From an uncultured Clostridia bacterium (GTDB lineage Bacteria > Bacillota_A > Clostridia > Oscillospirales > Acutalibacteraceae): 19,493 nt of DNA. The translations under genes and the position numbers were made by a program. Below the pieces are notes generated by a model. That model saw nothing but the letters and a program-made list of their open reading frames with translations. It was not told where the DNA came from and made no database searches. Shown one piece after another: positions 6,974-15,176 of this stretch (positions are counted from its first letter, which is position 1; each line of letters opens with the position of its first letter). Location of the stretch: positions 1-19,493 of the forward strand of contig CALAEU010000080.1 in the NCBI GenBank assembly GCA_937891215.1, given 5' to 3'.

Positions 6974-7001
6974 ATTATAACACTTTTTACCAGAATTTCA
7001 A
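6974..7001 (-). promoter_or_regulatory. Promoter of the EAL response regulator gene
   Basis: On the minus strand TTGAAA (6996-7001), a 16-base spacer ending GTGT, and TATAAT (6974-6979) lie about 50 bases upstream of the GTG start. The placement supports the shorter start, as a start at 6955 would leave a leader of only about 12 bases. Confidence 0.65.
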
Positions 7002-7080
7002 CAATAATACAAAAAAAAATCTCAATGTTTATAAAAATAGTACAAATTCACAAAAAACTGTTGTTCAATATGTATCATTT

Positions 7081-7140
7081 TTCTTATTTGTAATTATAAA
7101 TAAGAATATTGGATTAGTAATAACATTACTAATCCAATAT
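7081..7140 (-). terminator. Terminator of hybrid kinase gene
   Basis: Directly after the kinase stop, 7106-7121 and 7125-7140 form a perfect 16-bp stem with a 3-base loop. On the minus strand a T-rich tail follows, which also forms a second 9-bp AT-only hairpin (7081-7089 with 7098-7106). It separates the kinase from the EAL gene. Confidence 0.75.
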
Positions 7141-7147
7141 AATTTCA

Positions 7148-10100
7148 TTATTTAATATAATCTGAAAGTGTTTTGTAAAGAACTGTTGGTTCAATAGGTT
7201 TCGAAAGATGCTCATTCATACCCACAGATTTTGAAAGACTCTTATCTTCTGCGAAAGCATTTGCAGTCATTGCAATAATCGGCACAGATTTTGCATCCTG
7301 CCTATTTAAAGCTCTTATTTTTGCAGTAGCTTCAAGTCCGTCCATAACAGGCATTCTTATATCCATAAGAACTACTGCAAATTCACTTTCTTGTGATGAA
7401 GAAAATTTGTCAACACCAATTCTACCATTTTCTGCTGTTTCTACTATCATACCAACTTTTTCTAAAAGTTTTGTAGCAACAAGCGTGTTAAGCGGATGAT
7501 CTTCGCAAAGTAATACTTTCTTGCCCTCAAGAATTCTTTTTACATCATCTGCTTCCTGAGTAAGATTCTGCTTGTCATTTATTTGTTTACAGTTTCTTGT
7601 GAACTCAATTATAAATGTTGTACCAATACCAATAGTACTCTCGACAGAAATAGTACCACCCATTTTTTCAACAATACTCTTTGCAATAGCAAGACCAAGA
7701 CCCGTACCCTGGCGTGCATTAACAAGGCTGTTCTGTTCCTGTGCAAATGGTTCAAAAATACGTTCCAAGAAGCTTTCACTCATACCGCAACCAGTATCAG
7801 ATATTTTAGAAACAACTTTAACTGTATTATTACTGAGCATTTCGGTCTTAATTTCCCACTTTACATTACCGCCAGATTCAGTAAATTTTACGGCGTTATT
7901 GAGAATATTTATATAAATCTGTTGTGCACGGAGTTTATCTAAATAAACCCACTGCGGTGTTTCACCCATCTTTACAATTTTAAAATCAACACTCTTCCGC
8001 TCTGCCAATGGTTTTATTACAACTTCTACCGAACGAATTATTTCTTCAAATTCTTCGTACTTATTATAAATATCCATTTTACCCTGTTCAATACGGCTCA
8101 TATCAAGAATATCGTTAATAAGACCTAAAAGATAGTTGCCAGAAGCATTTATATCTTTAAAGTAAGAAACAACGTTTTCTTCAGTTGCAACATCTTCACC
8201 AAGGCGTGACATACCAAGAATAGCATTCATAGGTGTACGAATTTCGTGACTCATTCTTGACAGGAAATCTGTTTTTGACTTGTTTGCCATAACTGCCGTA
8301 TCAAGTGCTTTGGCAAGTTCTTCTGAGCGCTTTATTTCTTGTTGGTAAACATCTGTAATATCTGTCACAAGTAAAAGAATTTTTGTTTTCGATTCATCAA
8401 ACCAAGTATAAGTAAACAATTTGCGTTCTTTTTTTCCGTTTATGCTTATATTGAATGGATAAGCAAACTCATTTCTTTCTTTAAGTTCTTCGATAACATT
8501 AGAAAGACAACAGTTATCAAAACCGCTCTCTGCTAATTCATCAGAACCAAACTTTGCAAAAACATTCATTAAAGAACGGTCAAAAATATCATTTGTTTTC
8601 ATATAAACAACAGATTTTTCATCACCCATTGAAATATCAATTTTTCTATTTTTAACATTTATAACACTGATGTGCTCATAACCATCTTCTACAACCTTGT
8701 TAATAATTTCTTTTGTAACATGAATATCATTTATATCGTAACAATACATAAAGCACATTACTTTTTTAGTTGTAGGGTGTCTGTAAAGACGAATTGCACT
8801 ATTAACCCAACAAGAAGCGTTATCATAAGTTTCAATCTGATAATCAACAGAAACTGCTTTTTCACCATTTTCAAAACAAGAAAGCAATTTTTCTAATGAC
8901 TGGTGTTTAAAAATACCTTCACGCCCAGTATCCGAAACTGCATGTTCTGCGATTTTCTCAAGAACATCGGTGTATTTATCACCAATCTGAACATTTAAAT
9001 CTGTTTCAGGCTTACTGCTATAACTTTCAATATAGTCATCTGTAAGATTGATTCTCATTGTTGAAAGAACATCTCGTCTTTGTGTAGCAGTTTCTAAGTT
9101 TTCAATTTCTTCATCAAGACGTCTTTGTTCAAGTTTTAAGTCATTGACATTCTGTGCAAGTCCAAGGAGACTTACAGCATTATTTTCATCGTCTTTAATT
9201 ATATCATAAGTAATTCTGTACCACTCTGATTTTTCAATATTCCCCCCAACACGCACATCAAAAGTCAAATGCTCTTCTTTACCTGATGTAGCAAGGTCGG
9301 TCATAAGTCTGAAATATTCAATATCTTCAGGAATTATGAAATCCGTAGCAAAACCTTCATTTTTCAGATTGTTACTCGGTGAATCTTTACCTGCAAATAA
9401 AGCAGTAACATTACCTGAATCAAGTTCAATTTCCCAATAAAATAACTCAGCCCTCCTTGAAATTGCATTAAGTCTTTCCTGACTTTCCTGTAATTTAACA
9501 ACAGATTCTTTTAACTCTTTTGCATTAAGAACAAGTTTTTCTTCAAGAACTTTCTGCGGAGTAATATCAATAAATCCCGCATAAATCAACCATGAACCAT
9601 CATCTTGAGGAATGCTCTGGAAACTTGTAGTAAACCAAGATATTTTTTTGTCCTCGTAAATAATTCTGAAGTCAAAGAAATATGGTTCTTTCCTTTCTTT
9701 TGCTATTTCAAATGCATTAAGTATTGCAGGAATATCTTCTTTATAAAATTCAAATGGCAATGAAAGATTAGTATACTCTCCGTATTCAATAACATTTTTA
9801 TCTATATTTATTATATCGCAGATGGTATCATTACAATGTTCAACATAAATAACATCGTCCTTATCTAATCTGAACACTGCAATACCTAAAGGAATTTTAC
9901 TCACAATATCATCAAGTTTATCTTTATCGCCCTGAAGTTCCTGTCTTGCGTTATATGAGTCTGTAATATCTGTAAAGAAACTTGCAACAGACTCTCTTTC
10001 ATTCCAGACAAGACGTTCAGCAGTTACATTGTAGCATTTATCAGCCAATATAACCTCTTTTGATACATTATTTTCCAAATCAACTTTAAAAGCTTCAACC

Positions 10101-11407
10101 TGTATCTGATTACTTTCCATTATCTCGGTATAATCTTTACCAATAAGTTGCTTTTCTGTCGTACCAAAGAACTCAGTAGCAGCTTTATTTGCATAAAGAA
10201 TTTCACCATTAGTTATATCACGAACTATGGTAACAGTATCAATATTATCAAGAAGCGTCTGATAAAGCACTTCGCTTTTTGTCATAGCATGGAAAACAGC
10301 GTGAGCCAATGGTCTACCATCTTTTTCACCAATAACACGAACAAGGGCTGTAACCCAGACAAGACTGCCATCTTTATGAATAAGTCTGTATGTAAACTCA
10401 GTAGATTTTAATGTTTTTATACATTCAACAATCTTTCTCTGAACAATCGGAAAATCGGCATAGTAAATATTTTCTTTCCAGTCCTTGTCGAAATCTCTCT
10501 CGTATTCTTCTTGTGTTTTACCAACAAGTTCTGCCATACCTGGTGAACTGTAAAGTCGTTTCAATGTACCTTCTTCTGTTAAAACATATTTTGAAATACC
10601 ACCTGGAATTGACGCAATCATATTATCCATTTCGGCATTGACATAAGCTAATTTATTAGCAAGCCGAATATGTTTATCAACATCTGTGTACATACCATAA
10701 AGTGTAAGTTTATTAGCTGTTTTACCTACAACAGTAATGTTAAGGCATAAGTATTTATATACGCCATTTTTTTGAGCTACTCTTAATGTGAGTGTATCGT
10801 TTCTTTTACTACCTAAACATTCTTCTATACTATCTTTTAAAAGTCCTATATCGTCAGGGTGAATACCCCCATCTTCATTTTCTCTTTGAAAAATCTCAAA
10901 CTCTTCACTTGTATAACCTAAAGTAGTGTAATACCAGTCATTGCAATGATAAAAATGAATTGTATCTGTAACCTCAATAATCACAACTCCACCAGGAATT
11001 CTGTTTACTAACTGCTCATTTTGATTTTTCATCTGTTCAATGTTTGAAATACCAACTACACTTACAGAAACAGTATCTTTTGAAACGAAAGCATATTGCA
11101 TAGAAACACTAATCCCTGCTTCATTCCAGTATTCCTGCGAACTACCAGCACCACATTTCTCTGCAACATTGGAAAGATTTTTTATTGTTGATTTAGGGGG
11201 ATATTTTTTGTAAATTGCAGAATATTTTTTACCGACTATATCAGACACTTTTATTTCATCAATATCTGCCATAGCCTGATTTGCATATTCATACGAAAAG
11301 TCGTAAGCTATACCTTTATCATTCCTTATTAAGTTAAGAACAGCAAAAGCAATAGAACTCTTATCATATATTTTCTTATACGCAGTCAAATCTAATCTCT
11401 TAAGCAT
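7148..11407 (-). CDS. Soluble hybrid histidine kinase, about eight PAS domains, HisKA-HATPase-REC
   Basis: This 1419-aa protein has no membrane segment. Its N-terminal 1020 residues read as about eight PAS-type modules, roughly 12-122, 132-245, 262-378, 380-485, 497-618, 645-757, 775-895 and 905-1020. Several end in TDITD, FIDITPQ or YDIND. HisKA follows with SHEIRTPMN (phospho-His H1054), then the ATPase domain with NNAVKF (about 1170), DTGCGM (1204-1209) and GTGLGLA (1234-1240). A C-terminal receiver has phospho-Asp D1349 in LMDIRMPVMDG and K1403 in LSKPI. It should sense cytoplasmic signals, autophosphorylate and pass phosphate to its own receiver, then to an HPt such as that at 3891-4238. 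The start ATG (11405-11407) has AGGGG at 11416-11420. A frame extending to 11542 would read through a terminator and is rejected. The bound ligands cannot be told from sequence; the last two PAS modules are the least certain. Confidence 0.93.
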   Translation of the reverse strand: MLKRLDLTAYKKIYDKSSIAFAVLNLIRNDKGIAYDFSYEYANQAMADIDEIKVSDIVGKKYSAIYKKYPPKSTIKNLSNVAEKCGAGSSQEYWNEAGISVSMQYAFVSKDTVSVSVVGISNIEQMKNQNEQLVNRIPGGVVIIEVTDTIHFYHCNDWYYTTLGYTSEEFEIFQRENEDGGIHPDDIGLLKDSIEECLGSKRNDTLTLRVAQKNGVYKYLCLNITVVGKTANKLTLYGMYTDVDKHIRLANKLAYVNAEMDNMIASIPGGISKYVLTEEGTLKRLYSSPGMAELVGKTQEEYERDFDKDWKENIYYADFPIVQRKIVECIKTLKSTEFTYRLIHKDGSLVWVTALVRVIGEKDGRPLAHAVFHAMTKSEVLYQTLLDNIDTVTIVRDITNGEILYANKAATEFFGTTEKQLIGKDYTEIMESNQIQVEAFKVDLENNVSKEVILADKCYNVTAERLVWNERESVASFFTDITDSYNARQELQGDKDKLDDIVSKIPLGIAVFRLDKDDVIYVEHCNDTICDIINIDKNVIEYGEYTNLSLPFEFYKEDIPAILNAFEIAKERKEPYFFDFRIIYEDKKISWFTTSFQSIPQDDGSWLIYAGFIDITPQKVLEEKLVLNAKELKESVVKLQESQERLNAISRRAELFYWEIELDSGNVTALFAGKDSPSNNLKNEGFATDFIIPEDIEYFRLMTDLATSGKEEHLTFDVRVGGNIEKSEWYRITYDIIKDDENNAVSLLGLAQNVNDLKLEQRRLDEEIENLETATQRRDVLSTMRINLTDDYIESYSSKPETDLNVQIGDKYTDVLEKIAEHAVSDTGREGIFKHQSLEKLLSCFENGEKAVSVDYQIETYDNASCWVNSAIRLYRHPTTKKVMCFMYCYDINDIHVTKEIINKVVEDGYEHISVINVKNRKIDISMGDEKSVVYMKTNDIFDRSLMNVFAKFGSDELAESGFDNCCLSNVIEELKERNEFAYPFNISINGKKERKLFTYTWFDESKTKILLLVTDITDVYQQEIKRSEELAKALDTAVMANKSKTDFLSRMSHEIRTPMNAILGMSRLGEDVATEENVVSYFKDINASGNYLLGLINDILDMSRIEQGKMDIYNKYEEFEEIIRSVEVVIKPLAERKSVDFKIVKMGETPQWVYLDKLRAQQIYINILNNAVKFTESGGNVKWEIKTEMLSNNTVKVVSKISDTGCGMSESFLERIFEPFAQEQNSLVNARQGTGLGLAIAKSIVEKMGGTISVESTIGIGTTFIIEFTRNCKQINDKQNLTQEADDVKRILEGKKVLLCEDHPLNTLVATKLLEKVGMIVETAENGRIGVDKFSSSQESEFAVVLMDIRMPVMDGLEATAKIRALNRQDAKSVPIIAMTANAFAEDKSLSKSVGMNEHLSKPIEPTVLYKTLSDYIK

Positions 11408-11503
11408 TTTTTCATCCCCTGTAAAAAGATTTTTAATAAAAAGCCTATATACTTTAAGAGTATCATAAATCGCATATTTTTTCAATAAAATTAAAAAATC
11501 AAA

Positions 11504-11542
11504 GTGCACAACAAACAAATATGTTAATTGTCTGTTGTGCAC
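11504..11542 (-). terminator. Terminator of the Spo0A-like gene
   Basis: GTGCACAACA (11504-11513) pairs perfectly with TGTTGTGCAC (11533-11542). Reading minus, the hairpin is followed by TTTGATTTTTTAATTTTATT, a classic intrinsic terminator 22 bases past the stop. The kinase therefore needs its own promoter in 11408-11503. There TTGAAA (minus) is visible but no good -10, and a small palindrome ATACT-TTAAG-AGTAT lies at 11449-11463. Confidence 0.82.
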
Positions 11543-11563
11543 ATAGTTATTAGAATAGAATGA

Positions 11564-12328
11564 TTATCCTACATCATATATAATTCTTATTTCATCAGAT
11601 ATTCTTGCAATAAACTCTGCATTTGTTGGTCTGTTTTTTCTCATTTGCTTATTGTAACCAAAATACTTTGAAAATACGTCATCATTACCCCGTTGCCATG
11701 CCAACTCTATTGCTGTACGGATATTTCGCTCTACACTCTCACTTGTAACAGAGTAATTTACTGCAACACCAGGATATAGTTCTTTAGTTACTGTATTTGT
11801 AAGAGCAGGATATTCAACACATAATTTAATAGCATATCTCAAGTAATTATAACCTTTAAGATGAGCAGGAACGCAAAGTTGCTGAATAATTTTAGTAATA
11901 ATGATATCACTCTCTTCAAAAAATCTTTCTGAATTTGACTTTAAATTATTCATTTCCCGATTCCTTTTCACTTCACTTATTTTAGAAATCAAATCTTCTG
12001 TTTTTACAGGCTTTCTCAAATAAAAGTGAGCACCTTTACTGTAAAACTCATTTTTTAGTGCAATGCTGTCTACACTTGAAAGGACAATTACTGCAGGTGT
12101 ACATAACGGATCCATTGTTCTCATACGTTCTAAAACACCTAAAGCATCTATACCTTTCATAACAAAATCCATAACAACTACATCAACAGGATTTTTATAA
12201 AGTTCTTCCAAAACTATGCTACCATCTTTTTCACAAGTTCTGTAATCAAAACCTATATTTTTATATTCACAAAATCTTTTTGAAACTTCCTCAAAATCAT
12301 CTGCAAACAGCACTGTCAATCTACTCAT
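11564..12328 (-). CDS. spo0A: Spo0A-family response regulator (REC + Spo0A_C DNA-binding domain)
   Basis: This 254-aa protein is slightly shorter than typical Spo0A. The receiver domain (1 to about 122) has acidic pair D10/D11, phospho-Asp D54 in VVMDFVMKG, S84 and K106. A linker rich in charged residues follows. The C-terminal Spo0A_C domain (about 138-254) shows the family hallmarks VPAHLKGYNYLRYAI (153-167), TKELYP (181-186), SVERNIRTAIELAWQRGN (198-215, recognition region), KYFGY and RPTNAEFIA (233-241). Spo0A~P binds 0A boxes and controls entry into sporulation and other stationary-phase programmes. Odd points: the usual Pro after DxxM is Lys, and the gene is not next to spoIVB but beside a hybrid kinase. 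Start ATG (12326-12328) has AAGG 7 bases upstream. It could be the genome's only Spo0A or a paralogue; the window cannot tell. Confidence 0.9.
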   Translation of the reverse strand: MSRLTVLFADDFEEVSKRFCEYKNIGFDYRTCEKDGSIVLEELYKNPVDVVVMDFVMKGIDALGVLERMRTMDPLCTPAVIVLSSVDSIALKNEFYSKGAHFYLRKPVKTEDLISKISEVKRNREMNNLKSNSERFFEESDIIITKIIQQLCVPAHLKGYNYLRYAIKLCVEYPALTNTVTKELYPGVAVNYSVTSESVERNIRTAIELAWQRGNDDVFSKYFGYNKQMRKNRPTNAEFIARISDEIRIIYDVG

Positions 12329-12365
12329 CCACAAGCCTTCTTTTTCAATTTTTTATCGCCATATA

Positions 12366-12393
12366 ATTATACTATCAATATAAACCAAGTCAA
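12366..12393 (-). promoter_or_regulatory. Promoter of the Spo0A-like gene
   Basis: On the minus strand TTGACT (12388-12393), a 16-base spacer and a perfect TATAAT (12366-12371) lie about 40 bases upstream of the start codon. A 0A box lies 4 bp upstream of the -35. Confidence 0.78.
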
Positions 12394-12397
12394 TACT

Positions 12398-12404
12398 TTC
12401 GACA
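12398..12404 (-). promoter_or_regulatory. 0A box upstream of the -35
   Basis: The minus strand reads GTGTCGAAAG, containing the 0A-box heptamer TGTCGAA exactly. Its position directly upstream of the -35 of the spo0A-like promoter is where Spo0A~P commonly touches sigma-A promoters to activate them. Autoregulation is inference from this position. Confidence 0.62.
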
Positions 12405-12432
12405 CAAACGGTTTTATTTTCTGCAAAAAAGT

Positions 12433-12492
12433 AAAAAGAGTGAATTATCCGTGTCGAAAAACGACAGAACTGGATGTTTATTCACTCTTTTT
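12433..12492 (-). terminator. Terminator after the GDPD gene, with a 0A box in its loop
   Basis: AAAAAGAGTGAAT (12433-12445) pairs perfectly with ATTCACTCTTTTT (12480-12492), giving T-runs in both directions. On the minus strand TTTTTACTTTTTT follows. The 34-base loop holds a nested TGTCG-AAAAA-CGACA hairpin (12452-12466) that includes an exact TGTCGAA heptamer on the plus strand (12452-12458) and an imperfect TGTCGTT on the minus. Confidence 0.8.
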
Positions 12493-12496
12493 GTTG

Positions 12497-13333
12497 TTAC
12501 CTGTAATATTTTCCGCTTTTTTTAAGATAATCAATAAGCATTAAAGGCCAATCGGTCTGAATAAAATCAAAACCTTTATCACTAAGCCAACCCCAACCCT
12601 TATCCATAGATTCAGTAAGAGCTGTGTCATCCGAATGACCTGCCGCTAATTGCTCACGATAATTATATATAATCGCATTAACCCAGACTAATTTTTTGTC
12701 TTTGTGCATCATATCAATAAACTCATCACTTGCAACTTTACTTTCTTCTGATGTGAAAATCACTTCTGCACCAATGTAATTAAGATTTTTAGATTTTAAA
12801 ATTTCGTGATATTTATGCTCTTCACTCACAATCGGCATAAACTGTAAATGTGGTGCAACTTCTTCTAAAACTCTGAAAACTTCATCAGACGGTGCAGATT
12901 TTACAATAACCTGACTGTCCATACCGTGTCGGTGAATTGCATTATAAATTTCTTGTGGGTGCTCCCAGAATTTATCTACATTTATAAAACATCTGTCTTT
13001 GAAATTTTCTAAAAAATCATCAAATTTTAACACACCAAATTGTGTAGGGCATCGTTCTCCTGCATTCACATAACGGTAACGGCTTATATCGTCCCAGGTT
13101 GCATACTCAAAACTTTCTGCAATCCCAAGGTGCTCAAATTCTCTGCCGGGATGAAAAACTACAAGCTCACCGTCAGCACTCATATCAACATCCATTTCAA
13201 TAACATCGGCACCCTGTTTTAATGCAATTTCGTAAGCAGGTAAGGTGTTACAAGGAATATTACCTGCACTTACACCTCTGTGTGCAACTACTAAAATATT
13301 CTTTTTGGCTGCTTCTCTGTAATCAAAGTTCAT
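12497..13333 (-). CDS. Glycerophosphodiester phosphodiesterase
   Basis: This 278-aa cytoplasmic protein (no signal peptide) has the GDPD TIM-barrel signature: AHRG (H18, R19), NTLPAYEIALKQGADVIEMDVDMSADG split over 29-55 with E46 and D48, and H61 in VVFHPG. INVDKF (118-122) stands where the third metal ligand normally lies, with Asp in place of the more usual Glu. The common PENT motif reads PCNT here. GDPDs cleave glycerophosphodiesters to glycerol-3-phosphate and an alcohol with a divalent metal. The start ATG (13331-13333) is 3 bases after the stop of the arabinofuranosidase gene, with AAGGA inside that gene's last codons, so the two are an operon and probably translationally coupled. The substrate is unknown, and a role on another phosphodiester is possible given the substitutions and the glycosidase partner. 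Confidence 0.87.
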   Translation of the reverse strand: MNFDYREAAKKNILVVAHRGVSAGNIPCNTLPAYEIALKQGADVIEMDVDMSADGELVVFHPGREFEHLGIAESFEYATWDDISRYRYVNAGERCPTQFGVLKFDDFLENFKDRCFINVDKFWEHPQEIYNAIHRHGMDSQVIVKSAPSDEVFRVLEEVAPHLQFMPIVSEEHKYHEILKSKNLNYIGAEVIFTSEESKVASDEFIDMMHKDKKLVWVNAIIYNYREQLAAGHSDDTALTESMDKGWGWLSDKGFDFIQTDWPLMLIDYLKKSGKYYR

Positions 13334-13336
13334 AAA

Positions 13337-14895
<1,559 letters not shown>

Positions 14896-15039
14896 GGGGA
14901 AAATTCATAGTTCCGTAATGTGACGCTCTTTCGATTAAATAACACAGTGTTTTATTTTATACAAATTAACACTCTATTTTTTGGTGGAAATGTAGAATTT
15001 CTCAAAAACCAAAAATTATTATGTTGCTTTTGGAGTTTT

Positions 15040-15067
15040 TTGTCATATATATATGGAACCCTATAAA
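15040..15067 (+). promoter_or_regulatory. Possible promoter of the amidase operon
   Basis: TTGTCA (15040-15045), a 16-base AT-rich spacer and TATAAA (15062-15067) lie about 110 bases upstream of the start codon. Confidence 0.48.
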
Positions 15068-15176
15068 TGTATTTTCGGAAAGGTGAGTAGTGTAAATCAT
15101 ACGGAGAAATAGAAAACAACAGTTATGATTAAGGAGATTATAGGGGGATTTTTTAAATAAAGGAGAAAAAATTTAT

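Noticed and set aside
6956..7105. c-di-GMP (GEMM) riboswitch upstream of the phosphodiesterase gene
   Set aside because: The leader is short and AT-rich and lacks the conserved riboswitch core; only a promoter and hairpins are seen.
7572..7942. Plus-strand ORFs of 114-119 aa opposite the kinase ATPase domain
   Set aside because: They lie fully antisense to highly conserved kinase motifs and show no ribosome site, domain or promoter.
10486..10492. TGTCGAA (0A-box heptamer) inside the kinase gene
   Set aside because: It is within coding sequence, far from any promoter; a 7-base match is expected by chance in a region this size.
11408..11542. Longer kinase frame starting at 11542
   Set aside because: It would translate the Spo0A-gene terminator and its T-run. 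The ATG at 11407 has an AGGGG ribosome site and begins the first PAS-like module.
15125..15160. 11-codon leader peptide MIKEIIGGFFK before the amidase gene
   Set aside because: No well-placed ribosome site and no attenuator hairpin follows; kept only as a remark on the intergenic region.
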